This document shows, piece after piece, positions 41,593-50,609 of a stretch of DNA of 64,000 nt. The notes beneath the pieces are model-generated. The model saw only the letters and a program-made list of their open reading frames with translations. It had not been told where the DNA came from and did no database searches. Every line of letters starts with the position of its first letter. Within the stretch, counting starts at the first letter, position 1. Location: NCBI GenBank assembly GCA_016699575.1, contig CP064979.1:1364001-1428000 (forward strand), written 5' to 3'. The translations under genes were made by a program, and so were the position numbers. The DNA comes from Flavobacteriales bacterium. Lineage in GTDB: Bacteria > Bacteroidota > Bacteroidia > Flavobacteriales_F > PHOS-HE28.

Positions 41593-43791
41593 ATGAAGCA
41601 GACGAATACACCAGTGATGAACGCACGCCCAACGATGCGCCTTCTCCTGCTCCTCTCCTTCCTCCTGCCGCTGTTCGCACAAGCGCAGCACCTGAAGCAG
41701 CGCATGGCCGAGAAGGCGCTCACGGAGTTCGACTATCCGCTAGCGGCCAGCATTTACGAAGACATTGTGGCCAGCGGCAAGGCCGACGCATCGGACCTGC
41801 GTGCGCTCAGCAAGGCGTACACCAACATGGGCGAATGGGCCAAGGCCGAAGCCACGTACAAGCAGGTGATGACCGGCGCTACCAACTGCACCGACATGAT
41901 GCGCTACGGCGATCTGCTGCGCGCCAACGGCAAGTACAGCGAGGCCATCACATGGTACCAACGCTGCAATGCCAGCAATGCCGACGAAGCGCGTGCCGCC
42001 GCCTACGCCAAGGACACCACGCTCTTCACCCGCCTCACCCGCGAAGGCTTCGGCAGCACGGTGCGCACCATCCCCATCAACAGCCCCATGGCCGACCTCG
42101 GTGTGGCCATCATGGACGACCTGCTCATCTTCTCCAGCGCGCGGGGCGAAGGCGTGGGCGGCACAAGGAGCTACGCATGGGACCATCAGCCCTTCCTGAA
42201 CCTCTACACCGCTCTGCTGAAAGGAAACACCGCCGACGACCCGCTGGTGATGCGCAAGGACGTGAACAGCCGCTACCACGACGGTACGGTCACCTACGAT
42301 AGTCTCGCACACCGCCTCTACTTCACCCGCAACAACTGGTATTACGGTGTGCCGGAGAAGGCCGACAACGGCGAGCTGAAGCTGGGCATCTACTACTGCG
42401 ACATCACCACCGGCGAATACAACAACAAGGAGTGGGGCAACTTGGTGCCGTTCGATCACAACGACAAACAATCCAACACCGGCCACCCGTGCGTGAGCCG
42501 CGATGGGCGCCGCATCTACTTCGCCAGTGACCGGCCCGGCGGGCAGGGCGGAACCGACATCTGGTTCTGCGATAACCTCGGCGGCAAGTGGGGCGTGCCC
42601 CAGAACATGGGCCCCAAGGTGAACACCAGCGGTGACGAGATGCACCCCTTCATCGGCATGGACAGCACGCTGTACTTCGCCAGTACTGGGCACCCTGGCT
42701 TGGGCGGCATGGACATCTTCATGAGCCGTCTGACCAGCAAAGGCCCGGGCCGCGTGTTGAACATGGGCGCACCGCTCAACAGTCGCACCAACGACCACGG
42801 CCTGGTGCTGCTGCGCGACGACAGCACGGGCTTCTTCGTGAGCGACCGCACGGGCGGCAAAGGCAGCGACGACATCTACGGCACCACCGTGCGCAAACCC
42901 GGCATCTTCCTCAAGGGCATCGTGGTGGAGAAGGGAACGAACGCACCCATCGACGGTTCAACGGTGGTCATCAAGGACGCTGCGGGCAACATGATGTCCG
43001 GCGCCATCATCGAGATGCTCCCCGGTGGGAAGTTCACCATTGAAGTGCCCTACGAAGAGCGCTACACCGTGGCCGGCAGCAAGAACGGCTACCTGCGCAA
43101 GGAGGTGGGCGTGGACACCGAGAACGACGACCTGGACAACATCGTGATCGAACTGGAGAAGTACGACTACGGTGCAGAAGGCACGGTGACCAACGCAAAC
43201 ACCGGCGAGAAGCTCACCGATGCACTGGTGGTGCTCATGGACGCACAGGGCAGCAAGTTGGCGGAGATGAAGACCGGTGCCGACGGCCGGTACACCTTCC
43301 CGTTGAAGCCCGAGAACGACTACCGCATCAGCGTTGAGAAGGACGGCTTCTTCAAACAGAGCGCACGCATCAGCACCAAGGGCAAGCCGAACGCGGTCAT
43401 CGTCACCGACTTCAAACTGGTGCCGTTGGAAGTGGGTGCCACCATCCGCCTGGAGAACATTTACTACGACCTGGCAAAGTGGAACATCCGGAAGGATGCA
43501 GCGGTGGAACTGGACAAGCTGGTGGCCACACTGATGGAGAACCCCACGGTGACCATCGAGCTGAGCAGCCACACCGACTGCCGCGGCAAGGACCAGTACA
43601 ACATGGACCTGAGCACCAAGCGCGCGAAGAGCGCCGTGGAGTACCTGGTGAAGAACGGCATCGCCAAGGAGCGTGTGCAGAGCAAGGGCTACGGCGAAAC
43701 CAAGCCGAGCGAGACCTGCGAGTGCACAAAGTGCAACGACGACCAGCACCAGCGGAACAGGCGCACGGAGTTCACGGTGTTGTCGAAGTAA
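41593..43791 (+). CDS. PorE-like protein: TPR, PD40 propeller, CarboxypepD_reg and OmpA domains
   Basis: 732 residues; the ATG at 41593 is 3 nt after the porP/sprF stop, but the signal peptide begins at an internal ATG (MRLLLLLSFLLPLFAQAQ). Order: TPR-like helices (about 30-130); WD40/PD40 propeller (about 150-440; RIYFASDRPGGQGGTDIW, STLYFASTGHPGLGGMDIF, GFFVSDRTGGKGSDDIY); one or two carboxypeptidase-regulatory-like domains (about 445-610); OmpA peptidoglycan-binding domain (NIYYDLAKWNIR, ELSSHTDCRG, NRRTEF). This is the architecture of PorE, which ties the T9SS to peptidoglycan. Third gene of the adhesin operon. Confidence 0.9.
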   Translation: MKQTNTPVMNARPTMRLLLLLSFLLPLFAQAQHLKQRMAEKALTEFDYPLAASIYEDIVASGKADASDLRALSKAYTNMGEWAKAEATYKQVMTGATNCTDMMRYGDLLRANGKYSEAITWYQRCNASNADEARAAAYAKDTTLFTRLTREGFGSTVRTIPINSPMADLGVAIMDDLLIFSSARGEGVGGTRSYAWDHQPFLNLYTALLKGNTADDPLVMRKDVNSRYHDGTVTYDSLAHRLYFTRNNWYYGVPEKADNGELKLGIYYCDITTGEYNNKEWGNLVPFDHNDKQSNTGHPCVSRDGRRIYFASDRPGGQGGTDIWFCDNLGGKWGVPQNMGPKVNTSGDEMHPFIGMDSTLYFASTGHPGLGGMDIFMSRLTSKGPGRVLNMGAPLNSRTNDHGLVLLRDDSTGFFVSDRTGGKGSDDIYGTTVRKPGIFLKGIVVEKGTNAPIDGSTVVIKDAAGNMMSGAIIEMLPGGKFTIEVPYEERYTVAGSKNGYLRKEVGVDTENDDLDNIVIELEKYDYGAEGTVTNANTGEKLTDALVVLMDAQGSKLAEMKTGADGRYTFPLKPENDYRISVEKDGFFKQSARISTKGKPNAVIVTDFKLVPLEVGATIRLENIYYDLAKWNIRKDAAVELDKLVATLMENPTVTIELSSHTDCRGKDQYNMDLSTKRAKSAVEYLVKNGIAKERVQSKGYGETKPSETCECTKCNDDQHQRNRRTEFTVLSK

Positions 43792-43804
43792 GGGACCAGG
43801 AAAG

Positions 43805-43953
43805 GAAGACCACGGAGGCACAGGGGCACGGAGAAAACCAGGAGGCATGCGCCGATGGTTCTCTCCGTGCCTTCTTCGTATTGGAACGCCCTCGCCGCGA
43901 TGGGCTGACCAGCAACTCCGTGCTGCTCTGTGCCCCTGTGCCTCGGTGGTCTT
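43805..43953. repeat. inverted-repeat element (CCACGGAGGCACAGGGGCAC type)
   Basis: Left arm near 43805-43833 (AAGACCACGGAGGCACAGGG and following bases) and right arm near 43928-43953 (its complement with two mismatches) enclose about 95 bp. It lies between convergent genes. It resembles the widespread CCACGGAGGCAC repeat class I recall from many genomes and may be a non-autonomous element. Confidence 0.65.
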
Positions 43954-43962
43954 TCCCCTTGT

Positions 43963-44646
43963 TCACCTCCTCACCCGGAACCGGCAGTAGTGGATCGTCC
44001 TCCCCTCGGCCAACCACAATCGCTCGTAGTGCGTGCGGATGTTGAGCACTGCTTGCATGTCCGGTGCTAGTCTCGGCATCAGCTCGCCGTACACATCGGC
44101 GCTGCTCTCCAGCAAGGGGAGTTGTTGTTCTGCGATCTGCTCCAGGGTGTACTCGTAGAGCAGCGGGCTGTCGGTCTTCAGGTTCACCACGCCGTCGGGT
44201 ACCAGGATGTTGCGGTAGCGCTCCAGGAACATCGGTGCGGTGAGGCGCTTGCGGGCCTTGCTGATCTGCGGGTCGCTGAAGGTGAGCCAGATGGCGCTCA
44301 CTTCTCCTTGCGCGAAGCAGCTGGTGATCTGATCGACGTGCGTGCGCAGGAAGCCCACGTTGGTGAGGCCCTGCTCCTTCACGGTGCGTGCGCCGCGCCA
44401 GATGCGGGCGCCCTTGATGTCAACGCCCACGTAGTTGCATTGCGGTTGCAACGCTGCGAGGCCCGTGCTGTACTCGCCCTTGCCGCAGCCCAGCTCCACC
44501 ACCAGCGGTGCATCGCGCTTGAAGAAGTCGCGGTTCCAGCGGCCCTTCATCGCGAAGCGGTCCTCCATCACCTCGGCGAAGGCGGGTTGCAGCACATGCG
44601 CGAACGTGAGGTTCTCCGCGAACTTGGGTTGTTTGGCTTTGGCCAT
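43963..44646 (-). CDS. trmB: tRNA (guanine-N7)-methyltransferase
   Basis: 227 residues. It methylates G46 of tRNA using SAM. The SAM site is VVELGCGKGEYS, with VGVDIKGARIWRGA after it. The family strand is IWLTFSDPQISKARKRL (SDPQ in place of the proteobacterial PDPW, as I recall for Bacteroidota), and the C-terminal NLKTDSPLLYEYT completes the pattern. The start at 44646 gives a normal length. It is convergent with the PorE-like gene across an inverted-repeat element. Confidence 0.95.
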   Translation of the reverse strand: MAKAKQPKFAENLTFAHVLQPAFAEVMEDRFAMKGRWNRDFFKRDAPLVVELGCGKGEYSTGLAALQPQCNYVGVDIKGARIWRGARTVKEQGLTNVGFLRTHVDQITSCFAQGEVSAIWLTFSDPQISKARKRLTAPMFLERYRNILVPDGVVNLKTDSPLLYEYTLEQIAEQQLPLLESSADVYGELMPRLAPDMQAVLNIRTHYERLWLAEGRTIHYCRFRVRR

Positions 44647-44736
44647 GCTCGGATGGTCGCTCCGGAATGCGGGGCGCGAAGATGCGTGCTATCCCAATTG
44701 AGAATTACTCGGCAACAAACCACCGGGTCCCACTCG

Positions 44737-45177
44737 TCATTCATTGGCTTCCTCGATGATGGTCTTGAACCACGCGTCAAACGACGAAGCAATGACCTCA
44801 GGTGTCAGATCATCGGGATCGTCATGCCGAAAGAATACGACGGGCCGATGATCTCTATCCGGTGAGCGCAAGTCGATGCAATGGTAGTTCCCGAAACCAT
44901 CCGCGCAGATCGGCAATAACAAGAAGCTGGTTGGCTTCCATTCCAAGAAGGACCTGTAGTTCTTCAACAGATCCTCGTGCTGCGGTCCACCTAGACCAAG
45001 TATCGATTCGCTCCCTACCTGCAAGGTGCCGAACTGTGAGAGGAAAAATCTAAACTCGTCAGGGAGGACGAAACCGATGGTCGCTTCGACCTCCGCAATG
45101 GTCGCTTCGGAAATTCCTCCGCTGGCCTTGAAGGTGTCAAAGTCCGACAACAACATGAGGTACTCCTCCTTGGTCAT
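44737..45177 (-). CDS. SMI1/KNR4 (SUKH) family protein, possible immunity protein
   Basis: 146 residues from the ATG at 45177 (an earlier in-frame start at 45279 adds a basic tail unlike the family). SUKH features: an N-terminal helix, the E-(x)-GFVLPDEFRFFLSQFG motif, then GLGGPQHED, LLPICADGFGNYHCID and a C-terminal SFDAWFKTIIEE. Many SUKH proteins neutralise toxins of polymorphic toxin systems, but no toxin gene is visible here. It lies 37 nt downstream of an antitoxin-like gene on the same strand. Confidence 0.82.
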   Translation of the reverse strand: MTKEEYLMLLSDFDTFKASGGISEATIAEVEATIGFVLPDEFRFFLSQFGTLQVGSESILGLGGPQHEDLLKNYRSFLEWKPTSFLLLPICADGFGNYHCIDLRSPDRDHRPVVFFRHDDPDDLTPEVIASSFDAWFKTIIEEANE

Positions 45178-45214
45178 TTCTTGTAAGAAGCGCGAGCCTA
45201 TTGCAGGTCGAAAA

Positions 45215-45451
45215 TCATCGCTTGAACCCCTGCTTGGCCAATCGCATGGCCTCCTCTCGCGTGTACGACTTGCTCTCACCGCTCAGGTGCCGGGCTCTGC
45301 GACGCTCCAGCTCCGCCAACTCCTCATCGCTGATGTCATCCTCAGCCGGTGCTTCCTTCTCGATGGCGGTGGCCACGCGTTGCAAGGCGGCTTCATCCCA
45401 GATGCTCAGCAACCGTTGAACGAGATCGAGCTTCTTCAGTGCAATGTCCAT
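45215..45451 (-). CDS. antitoxin-like small acidic protein
   Basis: 78 residues from the ATG at 45451 (MDIALKKLDLVQRLLSIWDE). A helical N-terminus, an acidic linker (EKEAPAEDDISDEELAELE) and a C-terminal SKSYTREEAMRLAKQGFKR resemble addiction-module antitoxins placed before RelE/ParE toxins in Bacteroidota. Here the next gene is a SUKH protein instead of a toxin, so it is either orphaned or part of a different pair. Family assignment is tentative. Confidence 0.5.
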   Translation of the reverse strand: MDIALKKLDLVQRLLSIWDEAALQRVATAIEKEAPAEDDISDEELAELERRRARHLSGESKSYTREEAMRLAKQGFKR

Positions 45452-45520
45452 GGTTGCGGCGTTGATCGGAATGCTAAGGTAGGGCTCGCCAGTGGCTGAG
45501 AGCAGCACCCTCCTCCAGCC

Positions 45521-46828
45521 CTACCGCACGAACCGGTGCACATGCTCCCTCCCGCTTGCCGTGCGCAACAGCAGGAAGTGCACGCCGGGACGCAACGCTG
45601 CGGTATTCACCACACCACCCTGCGGTGCGCCAGCAACCACGGTGCGACCGGTCGCATCCACCACGGCATAGCTCAGCAGTGTTTCGCCACGCGGGCATTG
45701 CACAGTGAAGCCATCGGCAACGGGCAGCACCTGCCACGCATCGTTGGCATCGGCTTCGCTCATGCCGAGGCCGCAGCTGAGTGCGTTGATGTACGACCAT
45801 AGCTCCATGTCGAACACGATGGGCACCAGCGATGTGGTATCGGAGCTGTTGCCCATGCGCACCACCACCAGGCCCTCGCCGGGCACCACGTGGATCTTCT
45901 GGTCGTTCTTGCCCAATGCGGCAACCATATCAGTTGGCGCATTGGGGTTCAGCGGACCGGGCAATTGCAGTTGCAGGCCAGGCAGCATGTAAGAGCTCTG
46001 GCCGTTGAGCCATGTGAGGTAGCCGTAGCTCGGGTTGAGCGACTGGCTGGGCGTTGACATCGCGGTGAAGTACGCATCGTCGTTCAGCAAGGTGTCGGTA
46101 TCCCAGATGCCGCGGTTCAGCAGCAGGTGGCCGTAGCGGGCCATGCCGCGCACGGTGCTGAAATAGACGTTGTTCCAACCGAGGTTGAGCCACAGGCCGC
46201 TCATGCCGATACGCGAACCCACCTGCTGGTTGGTCCACACGTTCGGGTTCTGGCCGGTGGCGTTCTGCAAAACCTCACGTAGCAGTGTGTAGGGCGCGTT
46301 GTGGTAGGCCCAGCGCGTGCCGGGGTCGGCTTCGTACTCCAGGCACGCGGGGTCGGTGCAGTCGGCGCCGCCTAAGGCGAAGTCGTTCAGGCCGGTGGTC
46401 ATGGTAAGCTGATGGCGCAGGGTGATGGCACCCTCCTGCTGCGGTGTGAGACTGGTCCAACCCGCGCCCAGATATTGGCTGGTGCTGTCGTCAATGTCCA
46501 GGAAGCCTTGCTCTTGCGCCTGGCCCACCATGAAGGCGGTGAGCGTTTTGCCCGCGCTGGCCCAGTACCACAGGCTGTCCTGCGTGAAGGTGCCGAAGTA
46601 CTTCTCCAGCACCAGCCGACCGTCTTTCAGCACCGCGAAGCCCTTGGTGTTCTTCTGCTCCAGGAAGGCGTAAAGCGAATCGATGCGGTGCTGGCACCAG
46701 CCGAGCGACGCGGGCGAAAGGGTATCCCACGCAGTGCCGGTGAGCGGCGGGAAGTACATGCCTTGCGCGGCAGTGCGCGCCGGGACAAGAAGGATGCAGG
46801 TGAAGGACAGAGCGATGAGGAAGCGCAT
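45521..46828 (-). CDS. secreted serine beta-lactamase-like hydrolase with C-terminal sorting domain
   Basis: 435 residues from the ATG at 46828, giving a signal peptide (MRFLIALSFTCILLVPARTAAQ). Beta-lactamase/class C esterase fold: SAGK (the SxxK nucleophile in WYWASAGKTLTAF) and YHN (the YxN motif in WAYHNAPYTLL). A late HVVPGEGLVVVRMGN strand stands near the usual KTG position. The last 85 residues (VLPVADGFTVQCP, LSYAVVDATGRTVV, LRPGVHFLLLRTASG) resemble a T9SS type A domain. The substrate is unknown; candidates are peptides or esters. Confidence 0.87.
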   Translation of the reverse strand: MRFLIALSFTCILLVPARTAAQGMYFPPLTGTAWDTLSPASLGWCQHRIDSLYAFLEQKNTKGFAVLKDGRLVLEKYFGTFTQDSLWYWASAGKTLTAFMVGQAQEQGFLDIDDSTSQYLGAGWTSLTPQQEGAITLRHQLTMTTGLNDFALGGADCTDPACLEYEADPGTRWAYHNAPYTLLREVLQNATGQNPNVWTNQQVGSRIGMSGLWLNLGWNNVYFSTVRGMARYGHLLLNRGIWDTDTLLNDDAYFTAMSTPSQSLNPSYGYLTWLNGQSSYMLPGLQLQLPGPLNPNAPTDMVAALGKNDQKIHVVPGEGLVVVRMGNSSDTTSLVPIVFDMELWSYINALSCGLGMSEADANDAWQVLPVADGFTVQCPRGETLLSYAVVDATGRTVVAGAPQGGVVNTAALRPGVHFLLLRTASGREHVHRFVR

Positions 46829-46897
46829 GGCGGGTAGGATGCTGAAGCGGTGCAAAGGTTTACTGGGAACACCTCATTGCAGACATACCAACGCGAG

Positions 46898-46921
46898 AAC
46901 GCCCCGGCATGCCGGGGCGTT
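46898..46921 (-). terminator. stem-loop downstream of the T9SS protein gene
   Basis: Perfect 24-nt palindrome with arms AACGCCCCGGCA and TGCCGGGGCGTT, 23 nt past the stop at 46945. On the minus strand it is followed by a short pyrimidine-rich run (CTCGCG). The terminator role is likely from position. Confidence 0.65.
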
Positions 46922-46944
46922 GCGCCTTTGGGAGGTTATCGGTA

Positions 46945-47967
46945 CTACCGCACGAACACCACGCGTCCAAGCGTTGTGCGAGCGCCGCTTGCATCGGTGG
47001 CCGTTGCCACAACAACACCGGTGTGGCCTGCCGGCATGGGGATCCGCAGTGCAGTGGTACCCGACGCCATGCGCTCCGTTGCGATCAGTCGCCCGGCAGC
47101 ATCCAGCAGATCGACGCCCCAGTCCTGGTCGGCTTCAGCACGGGTGATGACGACGGCCCGGTCGGCTTCATCGGCACACACTTGCGGTATGGCCGAAGGG
47201 GCACCCACCACGGCGGAAAGCGAGCCGTTATTGAACCGTGTCACCGGGCGCGTGGTGGTGGTACCGGTCTGCGTGTTGATGGTCAGTGGGTTGTCCTGGT
47301 AGGTATTGCCGTGGTTGAGGTTCGGCATCACCGCTTGCACCCACTTTGTGGCCGTATAGGCCAAACCTTCCTGGAGTTCCACGGCCGGGGAGAGACCCAC
47401 TACTGCGTTGCGCAACCAGGCCACCTCAATGACCAGGTTGTTCACCCCGTCCCACACGAAGCCGTTCACCATGAGCGGGAATTCAACCCACCCGGTTTGC
47501 ACCGTGAAAGGCAACGACCAATTGACGTTCACAGCCGGACCAGCCCCGACACTCGCCTCCCAGTCCACGGACAACGGCGATGAACTGCTGCTGACCGCCG
47601 CCCCGAAATCGGCGAGTGCTGTGTGGCCCATGCGCACCTCGGTCACCATGTCACAACGCAATGGTCCATCATCGATGGTTCCCAGCACGCCGTCCGGACC
47701 GGGATCCGAAACGTCCGTTTGCAATGCTTTGAAAGCAAGGTCTGTGATCGCTCCAGCGCAAAGGCCTGCTGCCAGGAGTTCGCTGGCCGGATAGATGTAC
47801 TGTACGCGTTGTCCGCGCGCTGTGCTCATGCCCGTGTTGGTGGCGAAAGGCGTGTGGGCATTGCCCAGTTCGGGTGTGCCATCGTAGGTGCCCACAGTGG
47901 CGGGGCATTGCGCCCATGAAACCGCGGTGAACAGCATTACGGCGCAAAGGGTAATGGAACGTTGCAT
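46945..47967 (-). CDS. secreted protein with C-terminal T9SS-like domain, function unknown
   Basis: 340 residues with a signal peptide (MQRSITLCAVMLFTAVSWAQ). The body (NAHTPFATNTGMSTARGQRV, TDLAFKALQTD, VRMGHT, PLMVNGFVWDGVNNLVIEV) matches a type of Bacteroidota secreted protein with a fibronectin-like or jelly-roll core. The last 75 residues (WGVDLLDAAGRLIATERM, GVVVATATDASG, VVFVR) resemble a type A sorting domain. It is preceded by a TACTTTCG box at 47988-47995 and followed by a strong palindrome. Confidence 0.75.
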   Translation of the reverse strand: MQRSITLCAVMLFTAVSWAQCPATVGTYDGTPELGNAHTPFATNTGMSTARGQRVQYIYPASELLAAGLCAGAITDLAFKALQTDVSDPGPDGVLGTIDDGPLRCDMVTEVRMGHTALADFGAAVSSSSSPLSVDWEASVGAGPAVNVNWSLPFTVQTGWVEFPLMVNGFVWDGVNNLVIEVAWLRNAVVGLSPAVELQEGLAYTATKWVQAVMPNLNHGNTYQDNPLTINTQTGTTTTRPVTRFNNGSLSAVVGAPSAIPQVCADEADRAVVITRAEADQDWGVDLLDAAGRLIATERMASGTTALRIPMPAGHTGVVVATATDASGARTTLGRVVFVR

Positions 47968-47987
47968 GGTTTACGGTGTTTGCACAC

Positions 47988-47995
47988 CGAAAGTA
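47988..47995 (-). promoter_or_regulatory. candidate -7 box
   Basis: TACTTTCG on the minus strand, 20 nt before the ATG at 47967; the same octamer as upstream of trhO, the TPR gene, dusB and ctaB. Confidence 0.5.
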
Positions 47996-48047
47996 ACCGT
48001 GCACCTGGCCCAAGGCAGGCTGCTCGTCCGAAAAGATGAGGCCCTTC

Positions 48048-49625
48048 CTACTTCCCCGTCGCCTTCACCAGCAGCAGTTGCATGGGCACCTGTTTGGTGG
48101 TGCCGGGGTTCTCGGCCGCAAAGGCGATGTACTCAGCATCGTTGATACGGATGAACTCCGTGCCCAGGATCGCATCGAAGTACTCGCCCGTGCGCACGGT
48201 CTTGGTGCGGAACTTCCCTTGGTCGTCGAACGTGGTGAAGGTGGTAAGGGCGGCTTTGGTGGGCTTGGGTTCCAGCACTTGGTCCTTCTTGCGCAGGTCG
48301 ATGTTCGCCTCGTCGTCCAGCATCAGCAGGAAGAGCTGGCCGTCGTACTGCCCGGCGAACACATGGCCTGCATCGAGCTCTTCGCTCTTCATCTGCCGCG
48401 TGAACTTGGTCTGCCACTTCACAGCGCCGTCGGTACCCAGGCTGAAGGCCCACACGTTGTCGTGCATCCGGATGGGGTCGATGCTCTCGTAGCTCTTCTC
48501 GGTGGCGGTGCTGGGCAGGGGCGGCCACTTGAGCCAGAACTTCTGCACCACCACGTAGTAGCCGCCCTTGTGGGCCACGAAGCCGTCGCACTGCAGGTCG
48601 CTGAGACGTGTCTCGCCTTCCACCTCGTGCACCGTTGTCGTGGGCGCACCGTCGGTAATGGTGCTGAAGAAAATGCCGGGCGTCAGTTGATTGCGTTTGT
48701 CGCTCTGCCCCACTGTGCCAGCGCTCACCACCGTGCCGTTGGCCTGACAGATCATGTAAGCATCCTTGGCGTACTGGCCTTCCCCGGGGGCGAAGGCGTT
48801 CTCCTTCACACCATCCTCGGTGATGGTGACGAGCTTGTTGCTGAAGGTGTTCTCCGCGTTCTTGAACTTGATCTCACCGAAGGTGCTCTTGATCATCACG
48901 GTGGCCTTGCCGTCGTTGTCGATGACGGCGGCGAGCACATCGGTCCGCGACGCTTCCATGGGGCTCTTCACAAGGTCGTACCACAGCAGCTGCATGTTCT
49001 TGTCGAACGCGATGAAGACGTGCTTGGGGTGCACCTCATCGCCGGTGAGTTCGGGTGTCCACGCGAGGATCTTGCTGCTGTCAGGGCTCAGTGCGGTCTT
49101 CAATCCGTAGGGAATGCCATGCTGGGCGTCGCGGAACTTGCGCGGAGGTTTGCGCATGTGCTCGAAACGGCAGATCTGCGTGAAGGGGCCGTTGAGCTTG
49201 GTGAGGTCGGGATCGATCTGCGCCACGAGCACTTGCACGGCACCATCGAGGGTGTCAGTGCTGGTGGCCACCATCATCAACTTCCCGCCCATGGGCTCCA
49301 CGGCTTCAAGCGCCAGTTTCCATTTCCCGCCCTTCATGTTGGGAGTGATGCTGCGGACGGGCAGCATCTTGGTGCGGTCGTACTGTTGCAGTATAGGCGG
49401 TATGTCGATGAACTTCTCCGGGCCTTTTGTGGCATCGTAGCCGCGGAAAACGCCCACGCCCACGCCGCTCTTGAAGAGGCCCAGCGGCGAGAGGGCCGCA
49501 TCGGCGTTCAATTCAAAGTTCATCTTGGCCTTCACCTTCAGTTCGGGGGCGGTCTGGGCGGTGAGGCCCACGGCCGTGGTGATGGCGAGAGCGGAGGCGA
49601 GTGTGCGGAACGCGTTGGTAAGCAT
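48048..49625 (-). CDS. hypothetical exported protein, probable beta-propeller
   Basis: 525 residues from the ATG at 49625 (a TTG start at 49634 is also possible). Signal peptide MLTNAFRTLASALAITTAVGLTAQ. Recurrent strand pairs such as GLKTALSPDSSKILAWT, KHVFIAFDKNMQLLWYD and DNVWAFSLGTDGAVKWQTKF suggest a propeller of about seven blades. No T9SS domain or catalytic motif is recognised. A TAACTTGC box lies at 49647-49654 on the minus strand. Confidence 0.7.
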   Translation of the reverse strand: MLTNAFRTLASALAITTAVGLTAQTAPELKVKAKMNFELNADAALSPLGLFKSGVGVGVFRGYDATKGPEKFIDIPPILQQYDRTKMLPVRSITPNMKGGKWKLALEAVEPMGGKLMMVATSTDTLDGAVQVLVAQIDPDLTKLNGPFTQICRFEHMRKPPRKFRDAQHGIPYGLKTALSPDSSKILAWTPELTGDEVHPKHVFIAFDKNMQLLWYDLVKSPMEASRTDVLAAVIDNDGKATVMIKSTFGEIKFKNAENTFSNKLVTITEDGVKENAFAPGEGQYAKDAYMICQANGTVVSAGTVGQSDKRNQLTPGIFFSTITDGAPTTTVHEVEGETRLSDLQCDGFVAHKGGYYVVVQKFWLKWPPLPSTATEKSYESIDPIRMHDNVWAFSLGTDGAVKWQTKFTRQMKSEELDAGHVFAGQYDGQLFLLMLDDEANIDLRKKDQVLEPKPTKAALTTFTTFDDQGKFRTKTVRTGEYFDAILGTEFIRINDAEYIAFAAENPGTTKQVPMQLLLVKATGK

Positions 49626-49664
49626 GCGCTTCAATTTGAAGGGGCGGCAAGTTAGACGACTGGT

Positions 49665-50528
49665 TCAGCCTGCATCGGGCAGCAGGCCGCGGGCCGTTAG
49701 CAAGGCTCGGGCCGCAGTGTGTATCTCCTGCGGGGAACGCCCTTGGGCGCGCCATTCGCGCAGGGCATCGGCGCCTGCGCTCTTGCTGAGCTTGCGGCCT
49801 TGGGCATCGGTGCTCAGGGGGTGGTGCAGGAAGTGTGCTTGCGCGAACGCGGTGTTGCCCGTGACTTCCGCCAAGTGCACCTGCAACGCGGTGCTGGGCA
49901 GCAGGTCCTCGCCGCGCACTACGGTGCTGATGCCGAAGTGGTGGTCGTCCACCAGCGATGCGACATGGTAGGCCGGACGTGGCGGCGCGGCACCGCTGGC
50001 CCGCGAGCGCACCACGGGGTCGCCACCACCGATGGCGTGTTGCACAATGCCGTTGCCCAGTTCATGGAAGGTGGCAGCGGCGTTCGGTGGCAACTTCAAG
50101 CGCCACGCCATGTTCGGGTCATCAAGAGACTTGCGCAACGTCCGGCAGGTGCTGCGGTAGCTACCATCCGCGGAAGCTGCAGCCACCTGTGCACGCGAGC
50201 AATCGCAAGCGTAGAGCAGGTCGCGAGCGCGCAGGTCGTTGAGCAGTGCTTCGTACTGCTCCATGCGCTGATGCTGGCTCCAGTTCTTCAGGAAATCCTC
50301 CACCCCGGCTGGTCCTTCCTGCCATGTGATGCCCAGCCATTCCAACGTGCTGAAGATGTCGTCGATGTATTCCGTCCGCGCACGTTCCGCATCCAGGTCG
50401 TCGATGCGCAGAAGGATGGTTCCGTTGTTGGCCTTCGCCAATTGCCACACCGCGCTGAAGTTGATGCCGTTGCCCGCGTGCAGGAAGCCGCTGGGCGTGG
50501 GGGCTATGCGGGTGCGGAAGAAAGACAT
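49665..50528 (-). CDS. gluQ: glutamyl-Q tRNA(Asp) synthetase-like protein
   Basis: 287 residues from the ATG at 50528, which begins directly with the catalytic fold (TRIAPTPSGFLHAGN, a HIGH-like motif). KLSKS is the KMSKS loop. The CDCSR...YRSTC pattern matches the zinc site of GluQRS. The protein lacks the anticodon-binding half of GluRS, as expected for GluQRS, which places Glu on queuosine-34 of tRNA-Asp. A divergent short GluRS is the alternative. A long in-frame upstream extension to 50945 overlaps other genes and is rejected. Confidence 0.85.
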   Translation of the reverse strand: MSFFRTRIAPTPSGFLHAGNGINFSAVWQLAKANNGTILLRIDDLDAERARTEYIDDIFSTLEWLGITWQEGPAGVEDFLKNWSQHQRMEQYEALLNDLRARDLLYACDCSRAQVAAASADGSYRSTCRTLRKSLDDPNMAWRLKLPPNAAATFHELGNGIVQHAIGGGDPVVRSRASGAAPPRPAYHVASLVDDHHFGISTVVRGEDLLPSTALQVHLAEVTGNTAFAQAHFLHHPLSTDAQGRKLSKSAGADALREWRAQGRSPQEIHTAARALLTARGLLPDAG

Positions 50529-50585
50529 GGCGCGAGCGCAAAGAACGCTGCGATGGACCTGCGATGGGACCCGGGCACATGGCCT

Positions 50586-50593
50586 TACATTTG
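50586..50593 (+). promoter_or_regulatory. -7 box of the toxin-antitoxin pair
   Basis: TACATTTG, an exact TAnnTTTG match, 16 nt before the antitoxin ATG (50610). Confidence 0.55.
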
Positions 50594-50609
50594 AGCCAGC
50601 CGCAGGAAC

